From Methylocella silvestris BL2 (lineage in GTDB: Bacteria; Pseudomonadota; Alphaproteobacteria; Rhizobiales; Beijerinckiaceae): DNA of 64,000 bases. Made by a program: the position numbers and the translations under genes. Each line of letters starts with the position of its first letter. Positions within the stretch are counted from its first letter, which is position 1. The notes under the pieces are model-generated. The model searched no databases. It was not told where the DNA came from and worked only from the letters and a program-made list of their open reading frames with translations. The DNA lies in NCBI RefSeq assembly GCF_000021745.1, contig NC_011666.1, positions 3,499,001 to 3,563,000 on the forward strand, read 5' to 3'. Positions 41,566-50,774 of the stretch are shown here, one piece after another.

Positions 41566-42906
41566 ATGAAGAGGGCGACAATAGCATCCGTTGCGGCGTT
41601 CGCCGTCGCGCTTTCTTATGGGGCGCAGGCCTTGGCGCAAGAGGTCGAGGCGCCAGCCACAGGGCGCTTCATTCATGCGCCGAAAGCGTCAGTGACGACC
41701 CCTTCCTCGAGCGTCGCCAAACCCGCCGATGCAGGCAAGGCGGCGCATACGAATACAAAATTCATAGGCCCGAATGGTCTTGCTCCGCCGAACGCGGCCG
41801 GGCCGCGATCCGGGGCTGCGCCGGCCGGAAGCCCGCCTTACGCGGACTATGGGTATGAAACGCCTGCTTCGCTCGCCTGTCTCTACGGGCTGGTCGCCGC
41901 TTCCCCCGGATGCAATCCGAACGTCGCCTCCGCCGTGCCGACCGCCAAGGGCTCCAAGGCGATAGCTTTGGTGGACGCCTATGATTACCCGACCGCCCTC
42001 AGCGATCTGCAAACCTTCAGCGTTCAGTTTGGCCTTCCCTTGCCCAATCTGATCGTGAAATACGCTACGGCGGGAGGCGCGTGCAACGGACCAAAGCCGG
42101 CGAATGATCCGGGATGGGAGGGCGAGGAAGCGCTCGACGTTCAAATGGCGCACGCCATGGCGCCGCAGGCGACCCTTTATCTCGTCGAGGCGCAAGACAA
42201 CTCCAACGCCAATTTGGCGGGGGCGATCGTTTGCGCCAACAGCCTGCTTCAGGCGAGCGGGGGCGGTGAAGTCTCGATGAGCTGGGGCGGAAGCGAAGTC
42301 TCAACCTACGAAAGCGCCTTCAGCGCAAACAACGTCGTCTATTTCGCGTCGAGCGGCGACGCCCCGGGGCCAAGCTGGCCATCGACCTCGCCGAATGTCG
42401 TGTCGGTTGGCGGAACGAGCATCGCCCGCGACCCGCAAACCTATAAATTCCTGCATTATGCAAGCTGGAGCGAGGCGGGCGGCGGCGCGAGCTTGATTTT
42501 TCCGCGCCCGGCCTACCAAAGCGGCCCCGGAATAGCGGGAACCGCCCGGCTGACGCCTGACATCTCGGCTGTCGCCAACCCCGCCACCGGCGTGTGGGTC
42601 TATGACAGCAATCCCTCTTTCGGCGCAGGCTGGTATGTGTTCGGCGGCACCAGCGTCGCTGCGCCGCTGGTGGCGGCGATCACCAACGCGCATAATAATT
42701 TCCGCGCCAACACGGCGACCGAGCTGACCGCGATCTACAAGGCGAAAAAGGCGAGCGCCAAAGCCTTCGCGACGGCCACCATCGGCTATTGCGGCCCTTA
42801 TGCGGCGTCTCAACCTACCGCGAAGTGGAACATCTGCCTCGGGGTCGGGACGATCAAGGGAACGGGAACCGCAAATGTCCTGCCGGTGGTGGATGCGGAG
42901 CAATAG
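41566..42906 (+). CDS. Secreted sedolisin-like (S53) serine peptidase
   Basis: 446 residues. Signal peptide about 1-24 (ALA/QE), then a low-complexity Ala/Pro/Ser-rich segment to about 90. The S53 catalytic domain follows: Glu187 and Asp191 in WEGEEALDVQMAHAMAP, oxyanion Asp265 in SSGDAPG, nucleophile Ser363 in FGGTSVAAP, and PDISAVANPATG. All four catalytic residues are present. The usual prosegment (about 150-180 residues) is missing, with only about 85 residues between signal and domain. The C-terminal calcium site typical of S53 is not clear. An Shine-Dalgarno AGGAGG precedes the ATG. Convergent with two small secreted cysteine-rich genes. Confidence 0.85.
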   Translation: MKRATIASVAAFAVALSYGAQALAQEVEAPATGRFIHAPKASVTTPSSSVAKPADAGKAAHTNTKFIGPNGLAPPNAAGPRSGAAPAGSPPYADYGYETPASLACLYGLVAASPGCNPNVASAVPTAKGSKAIALVDAYDYPTALSDLQTFSVQFGLPLPNLIVKYATAGGACNGPKPANDPGWEGEEALDVQMAHAMAPQATLYLVEAQDNSNANLAGAIVCANSLLQASGGGEVSMSWGGSEVSTYESAFSANNVVYFASSGDAPGPSWPSTSPNVVSVGGTSIARDPQTYKFLHYASWSEAGGGASLIFPRPAYQSGPGIAGTARLTPDISAVANPATGVWVYDSNPSFGAGWYVFGGTSVAAPLVAAITNAHNNFRANTATELTAIYKAKKASAKAFATATIGYCGPYAASQPTAKWNICLGVGTIKGTGTANVLPVVDAEQ

Positions 42907-42936
42907 CCTTTCCTGAGCCGCTCGCATTGTGGGAGA

Positions 42937-42981
42937 GGGGGCGAGCCGTTTGCCGTCGCCAATCTCGCTCCTCTCGCCCCC
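42937..42981. repeat. Inverted repeat between convergent genes, possible bidirectional terminator
   Basis: GGGGGCGAG (42937-42945) and CTCGCCCCC (42973-42981) are perfect arms separated by 27 nt. The sequence resembles a dispersed GAGAGGGGGCGAG element common in GC-rich proteobacterial genomes. It sits 30 bp after the sedolisin stop and 28 bp before the opposing gene's stop. Confidence 0.55.
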
Positions 42982-43009
42982 AACGGGTCAGGTCTTCTTT
43001 CCGGATGCC

Positions 43010-43390
43010 TCACAGTTTCTTCAGCACCTGCTTGCAGCTCTTGAGGAAGTGGGCCGGCAGGCCCGTCCCCCTGTTGAGATTGACGATGCAGCTATTGCCT
43101 ACTTTGGCCACAGGATAGCGCACATCCGCGCCCGCCTCGACTCGATAGCCTTGCGGTTGATTCTCGCAAAAGAAAGACTTTAGCGGTTTGAAAGGGTTGC
43201 ATGATTTGTCGGAGGTTGTCTCGCGATCGATGGTCGCGGGGCAATTGCCATTGAAGTCGACGTCGAATTTTCCGTTCGGAACAAACACATGGATCCGGCC
43301 TTCGCAGGTTCCATCATGCGCCCTGGCCATCGGAGCCGTGAGAGCGCTCATTAGAACGAGCGCAACTGGCGCTATACGGCTGGCAAACAT
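43010..43390 (-). CDS. Small secreted cysteine-containing protein, unknown function
   Basis: 126 residues from the ATG at 43390 (MFASRIAPVALVLMSALTAP). Signal peptide to about residue 24 (ARA/HD). The mature part has six cysteines (DGTCEG, NGNCPAT, DKSCNPF, SFFCENQ, GNSCIVN, LKSCKQV) consistent with three disulphides. It ends in a lysine-rich CKQVLKKL. Not recognised. A second small secreted gene lies 23 bp upstream on the same strand, so they form a two-gene unit facing the sedolisin gene. The bulk resembles small periplasmic or extracellular binding proteins; no function is assigned. Confidence 0.72.
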   Translation of the reverse strand: MFASRIAPVALVLMSALTAPMARAHDGTCEGRIHVFVPNGKFDVDFNGNCPATIDRETTSDKSCNPFKPLKSFFCENQPQGYRVEAGADVRYPVAKVGNSCIVNLNRGTGLPAHFLKSCKQVLKKL

Positions 43391-43412
43391 GACGATGGCC
43401 CTCACTCACAAA

Positions 43413-43787
43413 TCAGCGGCGCGCGGCCGGGGGGTTATGGCAGTCGTCGAGTTCATCGACTCCAACGTAGCCTCGCGCGGATTCTTCACATAGGCGGCTC
43501 GTTGCCGAATAGATGTAAAAGAACGTTTGCAACGGCAGCTGCACCACATGCTGGTGACAAACCACGCCGGCATTGTCGCCGCTGCAGACCCTGCCGCCGC
43601 TGACCTTTGTCGCAAGCGCAAGGCAGTTCTGCGGATTGCCGCCCTCCGGCGCATAGGTGGGGGGCGGATCGGTTTTTGTCGGGGGATCGCCGCGACAGAC
43701 GCCGGTTGTGGAGAGAGCATGTGTGGCGACAGGAGCCAGCGTGCTGAGGGCGCATAAGACGGCGATGGGGATTTGATAGACGCGCAT
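43413..43787 (-). CDS. Small secreted cysteine-rich protein, unknown function
   Basis: 124 residues. Signal peptide about 1-24 (MRVYQIPIAVLCALSTLAPV, ending THA/LS). The mature part has six cysteines (TGVCRGD, PQNCLAL, GRVCSGD, GVVCHQH, SRLCEES, DDCHNPP) and a proline-rich stretch PPTKTDPPPTYAP. GGGAG precedes the ATG. It is the first of two adjacent secreted cysteine-rich genes, downstream of a near-consensus promoter at 43961-43989. Not recognised by family. High export and disulphide content suggest an extracellular or periplasmic role. Confidence 0.72.
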   Translation of the reverse strand: MRVYQIPIAVLCALSTLAPVATHALSTTGVCRGDPPTKTDPPPTYAPEGGNPQNCLALATKVSGGRVCSGDNAGVVCHQHVVQLPLQTFFYIYSATSRLCEESARGYVGVDELDDCHNPPAARR

Positions 43788-44262
43788 GATCGTCTCCCTG
43801 TGAAGGAGCGAAGGGCTCTGATCAGCTGTGTCTTATATTCCGGCGCCTGTGGGGCGACGCCATATTCCGCGGAAACGATGCGCTTTTGGCGGCGTTGCTG
43901 TCCGCAAACTGCCTCCCGCGGACCCTTGAGGAGCGCGTCGCTGACCTTTATTGGGGGCGCTTAATACTACAAATATAAGAAACTGTCAAGGTATTTTGAA
44001 AGTAACGCCTCGTCGCGACTTCATCTCAACTCGGCATCCTTGCAGGATAGAATAAAGGGGACTCAGCGGTTATTTTCGGCTTGGCTTCGCGCGGCTCATC
44101 GCATTTTATGTCTTATTGGACGGTCGCGTCGCGCAGCGCGCAGAGAGTTGCTCCTGTTCGCCGCCTCAAGCAGGCTGTTGTCGAACAAATTGTCCAAGAT
44201 CAGGATGGGCGGCAAATGCGCCGTCTCGGCGTCTACATTCCCCTGAACGGCGGGGGCGCCCC
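43788..44262. other. Gene-free gap holding the promoter of the secreted pair
   Basis: About 475 bp. It contains an AT-rich core (about 43960-44000) within GC-rich DNA. Short open frames exist but none has a credible start or motif. The 43788-43954 part would be an unusually long untranslated leader (about 165 nt) for the gene ending at 43413. Confidence 0.55.
43961..43989 (-). promoter_or_regulatory. Near-consensus sigma-70 promoter for the secreted cysteine-rich gene pair
   Basis: On the minus strand: TTGACA (43984-43989), a 17-bp spacer, then TATTAA (43961-43966). The -35 is perfect and the -10 differs little from TATAAT. It is the closest match to consensus noticed in the window. Transcription would start near 43954. 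Confidence 0.6.
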
Positions 44263-44691
44263 CTACCGCCTCTCCGCGAAAAACCGCCGCAGCAAGTCAG
44301 CCGACTGGCTCGCGCGCAATCCCTCATAGACCTCCGGCGCGTGGTGGCAGGTGGGTTGCGCGAAAAAGCGCGGGCCGTGCTCGACCGCCCCGCCTTTCGG
44401 ATCGAGGGCGGCGAAATAAAGCCGGCGCACGCGCGCGAAAGAGATCGCCGCCGCGCACATGGCGCAGGGCTCCAGCGTCACGTAAAGATCGCAGCCCGCG
44501 AGCCGCTGCGAGCCGAGCGCCCTGGCCGCCGCGCGGATTGTTAGCATTTCGGCATGCGCGGTTGGGTCGTCGTCGGCGAGGGTCCGATTGCCCGCGCGCG
44601 CCAGAATGGCGCCGTCCCGGACGATGACCGCGCCGACGGGCACTTCTCCTCGCGCGAAGGCGGCCTCGGCCTCTTCAAAGGCGGCGGACAT
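44263..44691 (-). CDS. tadA: tRNA-specific adenosine deaminase (TadA) / nucleoside deaminase
   Basis: 142 residues from the ATG at 44691 (MSAAFEEAEAAFARGEVPVGAVI). The zinc site is complete: H46-A-E48 in TAHAEML and P75-C76-A-M-C79, with Glu48 as proton shuttle. C-terminal FFAERR is typical of TadA. It deaminates A34 to inosine in tRNA-Arg(ACG). Slightly upstream non-ATG starts are possible because the frame stays open to about 44781. Divergent from cobF. Confidence 0.9.
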   Translation of the reverse strand: MSAAFEEAEAAFARGEVPVGAVIVRDGAILARAGNRTLADDDPTAHAEMLTIRAAARALGSQRLAGCDLYVTLEPCAMCAAAISFARVRRLYFAALDPKGGAVEHGPRFFAQPTCHHAPEVYEGLRASQSADLLRRFFAERR

Positions 44692-44825
44692 GGGATCGGT
44701 CAATTCTAGACTCCGCAGCGGCGCGTTTTGAAAATCATCGCGCGCCCATGTAACCGTTCTGCCGGCCTTCGATCCAGCCACGACCTCTCGCGCCGACGAT
44801 CGCCCAACCCTTTAAGGACGCGGTT

Positions 44826-45584
44826 TTGCGGAAAATTCTCATTATTGGCGTCGGCGCGGGGGATCCGGCGCAGATCACGATCCAGGCGATCGAGGCGCTG
44901 AATCGCGCCGATGTCTTCTTTATTCCGGACAAGGGCGCGGAAAAATCCGGCCTGCGCCAGCAGCGGCTGAAAATTTGCGACCGCTATCTGAAATCTGCGG
45001 CGCATCGCTTCGTCGAATATAAAACGCCATCGCGCGCCAAGACGCCGGACTACAAAGCCGACGTCGCCGCTTGGCACGAGGCGATCGCCGCGACCTTCGA
45101 GGCGCTTTTTGCGCGCGAACTCACGGAGGACCAGTGCGGCGCCTTTCTCGTCTGGGGCGATCCGGCGCTTTATGATTCGACCTTGCGCATCGTCGAGACC
45201 CTGCACGCGCGAGGCGCCGTGACGTTCGACTATGAAATCATTCCGGGGATCAGCAGCGTGCAGGCTCTGGCGGCGCAGCACAAAATCGCGCTGAACCGCA
45301 TTGGCGAGCCGGTGCATATCACCACGGGCCGCAAGCTCCGCGAAAACGTCCCCGAAAACGCCGATAGCGTCGTCGTGATGCTCGATGGCGAAGAATCCTT
45401 CGCCGCGCTCGACGACGAGGATCTCGAGATTTTTTGGGGCGCCAACATCGGCTGTCCGGAACAGGCGCTCGCGTCGGGCCGGCTTGGCGACGTCAAGGAC
45501 CGCATCAAGGAGCTGCGAGCAAAAGTGCGCGCCGCCGCCGGCTGGGTCATGGACGTCTATCTGCTGCGTAAACCGATGCGTTGA
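44826..45584 (+). CDS. cobF: Precorrin-6A synthase (deacetylating)
   Basis: 252 residues starting at TTG 44826 (MRKILIIGVGAGDPAQITIQAIEALN), with AAGGA about 9 nt upstream. SAM-dependent tetrapyrrole methylase fold: GVGAGDP glycine-rich start, FLVWGDPALYDSTLRIVE and EIIPGISSVQALAAQHKIALNRIGEPVHITTGR are CobF hallmarks. It methylates C1 and removes the acetyl unit of precorrin-5 in the aerobic cobalamin pathway. No other cob gene is in the window, so cobF is detached from the rest of the pathway here. Its stop is 14 bp from the convergent transporter stop. Confidence 0.94.
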   Translation: MRKILIIGVGAGDPAQITIQAIEALNRADVFFIPDKGAEKSGLRQQRLKICDRYLKSAAHRFVEYKTPSRAKTPDYKADVAAWHEAIAATFEALFARELTEDQCGAFLVWGDPALYDSTLRIVETLHARGAVTFDYEIIPGISSVQALAAQHKIALNRIGEPVHITTGRKLRENVPENADSVVVMLDGEESFAALDDEDLEIFWGANIGCPEQALASGRLGDVKDRIKELRAKVRAAAGWVMDVYLLRKPMR

Positions 45585-45598
45585 CTGGCTCATCGGAT

Positions 45599-46747
45599 TT
45601 ACGCGGCCGCGCGCTCACCGGGCAAGGCGGCAAGGCAGGGCGAGACGAACAGATAGCCGCGCCAGGCGCCGATGATCGTGCGCGAGACGACAAGCAGCCA
45701 GAGCCCGGCAAGGCAGAGCACAAGCGCCCCGCCAAACGCCGAGAGAGCCTCAAGATGCGTGGCCTTGCCGAGCGCCAGCGTCGCGAGGGCATAGACGCCG
45801 AGCGGAAATGTAAATCCCCACCAGCCCATATTGAACGGAATGCCGCGGCGCAGATAAAAACCGGTCTTCATCAGCGCGAGCGTCAGCCACCAAAGTCCGT
45901 AGCCCCAAAACATCGCGCCGCCCAAAATCCCGAAGCCGAAAGCGACGTCGCCGACGCCGGCAAGACCCGCTCCGGCGAAAGCGCGCGGCGCGTCGGCGCC
46001 GAGGAGCAAGAGGCCAAGCGCCCCGGTGCCGATCGGCCCAAGCGCCAGAAAGCCCGTCGCGGCCATTTCGCGCTCCGGCAGCTTGTGCAGGATCAGCCGC
46101 ATCAACAAAAGCACGAGAAAGCTTAAGGCGAGCGGCACGGAGAAGGCCCAAAGCGCATAGCCAGCCATGACGATGGCGAAACCCTCCTGTCCGCCGACGA
46201 GCGGGGCGAGCTGCGCGCCGCTCGCCGCGGCGACTTCGGCCGCAACGACCGGAAGCAGCCAGACCGCCGTCATGGTCTCCATGCTGTGCTGCTGGCGCGT
46301 AAACATCAGGAACGGGACGAGCAGGCCGCAGCCCATCGAGAGGGCGACGTCGACGAGCCAGAGTCCTTGGGCGGCGGCGATAGCCCGCTCGCCCCAGAGC
46401 GGAACGCCAAAAACCATGATCCCATTGACGATGGTCGCAAGGCCCATGGGAATCGTTCCAAGGAACATCGAGGCGACCGGATGCGCAAAGATGCGCCGCG
46501 CCTCGTGAAAAAAGAAAATCCAGCGCACGCCGTAAAGAAGGCTGAACGCGAGAAAGAGCGCGATATTCAGGAAAAACAGCGTGACGGCGACGGCGTGAGC
46601 GCCGGGAACCGGCCAGGGAAGCTGGTTCAGCGCGAGCGCGAGGACGCCAGTGCCCATGGTCGCCGCAAACCAGTTCGGCGTGAACTGGCGAATGCGCTGT
46701 TCAAGCGGGAAAGTCCCGCGGCGTAATGTGTAAAGGCCCACGCCCAT
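45599..46747 (-). CDS. TDT-family transporter (TehA/SLAC1-like; sulfite or dicarboxylate export type)
   Basis: 382 residues from the ATG at 46747, chosen because GAGGAG lies about 7 nt upstream (an ATG at 46762 also exists). About ten membrane helices, with family motifs FTPNWFAATMGTGVLALALNQLPW at the start and NMGWWGFTFPLGVYALATLALG near the end. Related proteins export sulfite (Ssu1/TsuA-type), C4-dicarboxylates or tellurite-related anions. The substrate is not determinable from sequence. It is divergent from a LysR gene 130 bp away, a common arrangement for sulfur-anion exporters. Confidence 0.88.
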   Translation of the reverse strand: MGVGLYTLRRGTFPLEQRIRQFTPNWFAATMGTGVLALALNQLPWPVPGAHAVAVTLFFLNIALFLAFSLLYGVRWIFFFHEARRIFAHPVASMFLGTIPMGLATIVNGIMVFGVPLWGERAIAAAQGLWLVDVALSMGCGLLVPFLMFTRQQHSMETMTAVWLLPVVAAEVAAASGAQLAPLVGGQEGFAIVMAGYALWAFSVPLALSFLVLLLMRLILHKLPEREMAATGFLALGPIGTGALGLLLLGADAPRAFAGAGLAGVGDVAFGFGILGGAMFWGYGLWWLTLALMKTGFYLRRGIPFNMGWWGFTFPLGVYALATLALGKATHLEALSAFGGALVLCLAGLWLLVVSRTIIGAWRGYLFVSPCLAALPGERAAA

Positions 46748-46877
46748 CACCTTGCTCCTCATCTCTGTTCGAGAGCTTTGTACTCTGGCGCAATCGTTCA
46801 CGAAAATTGATTGTAGTTGTGATAATGATCGATTTTTATGATTAATTGCCCTGGGCAGATCACGGGACAAATCGGTC

Positions 46878-47798
46878 ATGACGCTGGAACAGCTTCGCAT
46901 CTTTGTCGCGGTCGCAGAGCGCCAGCATGTGACGCAGGCCGCCCGCGCTCTCAATCTGACGCAATCGGCGGCAAGCAGCGCGATCGCGGCGCTCGAGGGG
47001 CGCTATGGAACGCAGCTGTTCGATCGGGTCGGGCGACGGATCGAACTCACGCAAGCGGGGCGGCTTTTTCTGGGCGAAGCGCGGACGGTGCTCTCTTGTG
47101 CGGAGACGGCCGAGCGGGCGCTTGCCGACATCGCCGGATTGCGGCGCGGCGCGCTGTCGGTGAAAGCCAGCCAGACGATCGCCAATTATTGGCTGCCGCG
47201 CCATCTCGCCGCCTTTCAGCGCGACTATCCGCAGGTCTTGCTCAAACTGTCGATCGGCAACAGCGCCGAAGTCGCCGCGGCGGTCGAAGACGGGACGGCC
47301 GATATCGGCTTCGTCGAAGGCATGGTCGAGAGCCGACGCATCATCCTTTCTCCGGTGGCCCGGGACCAGATGATTCTGATCGTGCCGCCGCAGCATGAAT
47401 GGATGGCGCGCAAGGCGCTCGGGCGCGAGGATCTCGCCGGGGCCCGCTGGGTGATGCGCGAACTGGGCTCCGGCACGCGCTCCGCTTTCGAGGCGTCGCT
47501 GGCGAGGCTCGGCGTCGAGCCGGCAGCGCTCAATGTCGTCGTGGAGATGCCCTCAAACGAGTCAGTGCGCGCCGCCGTCGAGGCCGGCTTCGGCGTCAGC
47601 GCTCTATCCGCCTCCGTCGCCGCCCCAAGCCTTGAAGCCGGCCTCCTGTGCGAGGCGCCTTTGCGCCTCAGCGACCGCCCCTTTTACGAGGTCGCAAGCC
47701 GCGAGCGGCGGCGCAGCCGGGCGGCCGACGCGCTGTTGGGAGTCATTGCAAATGCCGCGACCCCGGCCCAAATGAACTCTTTGCCTCGAAAAAGATGA
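46878..47798 (+). CDS. LysR-family transcriptional regulator
   Basis: 306 residues. Winged helix-turn-helix at about 2-60 ([38 protein letters not shown]). The effector domain contains [43 protein letters not shown], typical of the CysB/CbbR-like branch. Divergent from the TDT transporter. The 130-bp gap is AT-rich (about 46800-46850), with repeated GATAAT/GATTAA-like sequences probably including its operators. The reading frame ends 60 bp before the ilvD start. Confidence 0.93.
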   Translation: MTLEQLRIFVAVAERQHVTQAARALNLTQSAASSAIAALEGRYGTQLFDRVGRRIELTQAGRLFLGEARTVLSCAETAERALADIAGLRRGALSVKASQTIANYWLPRHLAAFQRDYPQVLLKLSIGNSAEVAAAVEDGTADIGFVEGMVESRRIILSPVARDQMILIVPPQHEWMARKALGREDLAGARWVMRELGSGTRSAFEASLARLGVEPAALNVVVEMPSNESVRAAVEAGFGVSALSASVAAPSLEAGLLCEAPLRLSDRPFYEVASRERRRSRAADALLGVIANAATPAQMNSLPRKR

Positions 47799-47857
47799 CG
47801 ATCGCCCCGAGCCTCTCTATAAGCTCGAATCCTTCCAAATCGCATCGGACGCCGCCA

Positions 47858-49708
47858 ATGCCTCCCTATCGCTCTCGCACCACGACGCATGGACGCAATA
47901 TGGCCGGCGCGCGCGGACTTTGGCGCGCCACCGGCATGAAAGACGGCGATTTCGGCAAGCCGATCATCGCCGTCGCCAATTCCTTCACGCAATTCGTGCC
48001 GGGCCACGTCCATCTGAAGGACCTTGGCCAGCTGGTCGCGCGCGAGATCGAGGCGGCGGGCGGAGTCGCTAAGGAATTCAACACCATTGCGGTCGACGAC
48101 GGCATCGCCATGGGTCATGACGGCATGCTCTATAGCCTGCCCTCGCGCGAGATCATCGCCGACTCGGTCGAATATATGGTCAACGCCCATTGCGCCGACG
48201 CGATCGTCTGCATCTCGAATTGTGACAAGATCACGCCCGGCATGCTGATGGCCTCGCTCCGTCTGAACATCCCGGTCGTGTTCGTTTCCGGCGGCCCGAT
48301 GGAGGCCGGCAAAGTGTTGCTCGGCGGCAAGACGAAGGCGCTCGATCTCGTCGACGCCATGGTCGCCGCCGCCGACGACAAAGTGTCTGAAGCCGATGTC
48401 GCGGCGATCGAGCGCTCGGCCTGCCCGACCTGCGGCTCGTGCTCGGGCATGTTCACCGCCAATTCGATGAATTGCCTCACCGAGGCGCTCGGTCTTGCGC
48501 TGCCGGGAAATGGCTCGATGCTGGCGACGCATGGCGATCGCAAGCGCCTCTTCGTCGAGGCCGGTCATCTCATCGTCGACCTTGCCAGGCGCTATTACGA
48601 GCAGGACGATTCGTCGGTGCTGCCGCGCTCGATCGCGAGCTTTGCCGCTTTCGAGAATGCGATGACGCTCGACATCTCGATGGGCGGCTCGACCAATACC
48701 GTCCTGCATCTTCTCGCCGCCGCGCATGAAGGCGAGATCGACTTTACCATGGCCGACATCGACCGACTGTCGCGGCGCGTTCCCGTCCTTTGCAAGGTCG
48801 CGCCCGCGGTCGCCGACGTGCATGTCGAGGATGTGCATCGCGCCGGCGGCGTCATGGCGATCCTCGGCGAACTCGAACGCGCCGGGCTGATCCATGGCGA
48901 TCTGCCTGTGGTGCACGCGCCGAGCCTTAAGGAGGCGCTGGAACGCTGGGATCTCCGGCGCACGTCCAGCGAATCCGTCACTGAATTTTTCCGCGCCGCG
49001 CCGGGCGGCGTGCCGACCCAGGTCGCATTCAGCCAGAACGCGCGCTGGAAAGAGACCGATGTCGACCGCGCAGGCGGCGTCATCCGCGACGTCGAACACG
49101 CCTTTTCCAAGGATGGCGGCCTCGCCGTGCTCTATGGCAATCTTGCCGAGGATGGCGCAATCGTGAAGACGGCCGGCGTGGACGCGTCCATCCTCGTCTT
49201 TTCCGGCCCCGCGCGCGTGTTCGAGAGTCAGGACGCCGCCGTCGAGGCGATTCTCGCCAATCAGATCAAGCCGGGCGACGTCCTGGTGATCCGTTATGAA
49301 GGGCCGCGCGGCGGACCCGGCATGCAGGAAATGCTCTATCCGACCAGCTATCTGAAATCGAAAGGCCTTGGCAAAGCCTGCGCCCTGATCACCGACGGGC
49401 GGTTTTCCGGCGGCACTTCAGGTCTCTCGATCGGCCATGTGTCGCCGGAAGCGGCGGAAGGCGGTTTGATCGGCCTCGTCGAGGAGGGCGATTCGATCCA
49501 GATCGACATCCCGAACCGGCGCCTGCATCTCGACATTTCCGATGAGGCGCTCGCCCATCGCCGCACCGCCATGGCGGAAAAGGGCAAGGGCGCATGGAAG
49601 CCGGCGCATCGGACGCGAAAAGTCTCGACCGCGCTCAGGGCCTACGCGGCGATGGCGACCAGCGCCGCGCGGGGCGCCGTGCGCGACGTCGATCAGCTGT
49701 TTCACTAA
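47858..49708 (+). CDS. ilvD: Dihydroxy-acid dehydratase
   Basis: 616 residues from the ATG at 47858 ([24 protein letters not shown]); the open frame extends 70 codons upstream but overlaps the LysR gene. Iron-sulfur and substrate motifs: [39 protein letters not shown] and [20 protein letters not shown]. The cysteines fit the [2Fe-2S]/[4Fe-4S] dehydratase family. It catalyses the third step of isoleucine and valine synthesis. The GNAT gene follows by 23 bp. Confidence 0.96.
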   Translation: MPPYRSRTTTHGRNMAGARGLWRATGMKDGDFGKPIIAVANSFTQFVPGHVHLKDLGQLVAREIEAAGGVAKEFNTIAVDDGIAMGHDGMLYSLPSREIIADSVEYMVNAHCADAIVCISNCDKITPGMLMASLRLNIPVVFVSGGPMEAGKVLLGGKTKALDLVDAMVAAADDKVSEADVAAIERSACPTCGSCSGMFTANSMNCLTEALGLALPGNGSMLATHGDRKRLFVEAGHLIVDLARRYYEQDDSSVLPRSIASFAAFENAMTLDISMGGSTNTVLHLLAAAHEGEIDFTMADIDRLSRRVPVLCKVAPAVADVHVEDVHRAGGVMAILGELERAGLIHGDLPVVHAPSLKEALERWDLRRTSSESVTEFFRAAPGGVPTQVAFSQNARWKETDVDRAGGVIRDVEHAFSKDGGLAVLYGNLAEDGAIVKTAGVDASILVFSGPARVFESQDAAVEAILANQIKPGDVLVIRYEGPRGGPGMQEMLYPTSYLKSKGLGKACALITDGRFSGGTSGLSIGHVSPEAAEGGLIGLVEEGDSIQIDIPNRRLHLDISDEALAHRRTAMAEKGKGAWKPAHRTRKVSTALRAYAAMATSAARGAVRDVDQLFH

Positions 49709-49731
49709 GTCCGAGAGACGCAGCGTTTCGC

Positions 49732-50220
49732 ATGACCGCCGCCGCAATCCCGCCCGGGCCAAAATCCGCGCCGGCCGAGGTTCATCTGCGGCCGCGGGCG
49801 CCCGGCGATTTTGACGCGCTTGCCGCGCTCTGGATCGAAAGCTGGACCGAGGCGATGCCGGCCATCGATTTTTCGGCGCGGCGGGACTGGCTGCGAGCCC
49901 ATCTCGACGCGCTTGAAGCGGCCGGAGGCGAGACGATCTGCGCCTTTGACCGCGACGGCCGCGCCCTTGGTTTTGTAACGATCGATCCGCGAACCGGCTA
50001 CCTCGACCAGATCGCCGTCGCCGCGCAGGCGAAAGGCTCGGGCGTCGCGGGCGTTCTCCTTGACGCCGCCCGGCGCGCCAGCGCGGCGCCGCTCTCTCTC
50101 GAGGTCAATCAGGATAATCCGCGCGCCCTGTCCTTTTACCGGCGCGAGGGGTTCGTGACGGCAGCGGAGGGCGTCAACCCGATGTCCGGGCTCAAAACCT
50201 GGCGGCTGCAAGCCGGATGA
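49732..50220 (+). CDS. GNAT-family N-acetyltransferase
   Basis: 162 residues from the ATG at 49732 (MTAAAIPPGPKSAPAEVHLRPR). The GNAT fold is visible: a first strand and helix VHLRPRAPGDFDALAALW, the acetyl-CoA pyrophosphate loop IAVAAQAKGSGVAGVLLDAARR (Q/RxxGxG/A), and the C-terminal LEVNQDNPRALSFYRREGF. Substrate unknown. It follows ilvD by 23 bp and may be co-transcribed. Confidence 0.9.
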   Translation: MTAAAIPPGPKSAPAEVHLRPRAPGDFDALAALWIESWTEAMPAIDFSARRDWLRAHLDALEAAGGETICAFDRDGRALGFVTIDPRTGYLDQIAVAAQAKGSGVAGVLLDAARRASAAPLSLEVNQDNPRALSFYRREGFVTAAEGVNPMSGLKTWRLQAG

Positions 50221-50389
50221 TTTTGTATGGAATGGCTTTGCAGGGCGGTGAAAATTCTCCCGCCGCGGCCAGTTACAAAAAAATTTGCCGGGGGGACTTG
50301 AGAAATTCCGTCATTCAATGCATGTAACGCGCGCATGGCGACGCGGCTGTCGAAAGACGCCCGCGCGTATAAGCGCATGAGGAATTTCA

Positions 50390-50692
50390 ATGCTTCAACA
50401 GTTTGTCACGGTACAGGGTTTTGGCGGCAAGCCGCTTAAGCGCGTTCTGATGACGACTTCGGACGAAGGCGTCCACGTCGCTGAGCCCGGCATGCTCTAT
50501 GCCATCCGGTTCGGCGTCTCCAATCCGATCGCGGTCAGTCCCGAACAAGTCTACAATTTCGATCCGCCGATTTTCGACGATCTTCTGGCGCAATGGCAAG
50601 CTGAAAAGCAGACTTGCGCGACGACCTGGGCGAAGCTCGGCCAGTTCCAGCCCATGGACGAAGACGAGGACGACCTCGACTGCGACGACTAG
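50390..50692 (+). CDS. Small acidic-tailed protein, unknown function
   Basis: 100 residues (MLQQFVTVQGFGGKPLKRVL). No signal peptide or membrane helix. A compact N-terminal part (VLMTTSDEGVHVAEPGMLYAI) is followed by FDPPIFDDLLAQWQAEKQTC. The C-terminal 15 residues are nearly all Asp/Glu (DEDEDDLDCDD). It is monocistronic, with its own upstream gap and a strong terminator 25 bp downstream, suggesting a distinct and perhaps abundant transcript. No family recognised. The acidic tail could bind basic proteins or metal; that is speculative. Confidence 0.78.
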   Translation: MLQQFVTVQGFGGKPLKRVLMTTSDEGVHVAEPGMLYAIRFGVSNPIAVSPEQVYNFDPPIFDDLLAQWQAEKQTCATTWAKLGQFQPMDEDEDDLDCDD

Positions 50693-50716
50693 CCGCAGGC
50701 TTTCGGTCGAGGCTTT

Positions 50717-50748
50717 GAGCGCCCTCCTTCGTGGACGGGCGCTTTTTT
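50717..50748 (+). terminator. Rho-independent terminator after the small acidic-tailed gene
   Basis: Stem AGCGCCC / GGGCGCT (50718-50724 and 50737-50743), 12-nt loop, followed by a run of Ts. It is also 27 bp from the end of the convergent ABC exporter gene, so it may serve both. Confidence 0.85.
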
Positions 50749-50774
50749 AATGCCCATTCCCTTTATGACTTCGC

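Noticed and set aside
46800-46850. LysR operator palindrome between the TDT transporter and LysR genes
   Set aside because: AT-rich, with repeated GATAAT/GATTAA-like stretches, but no clean symmetric T-N11-A site could be defined by eye.
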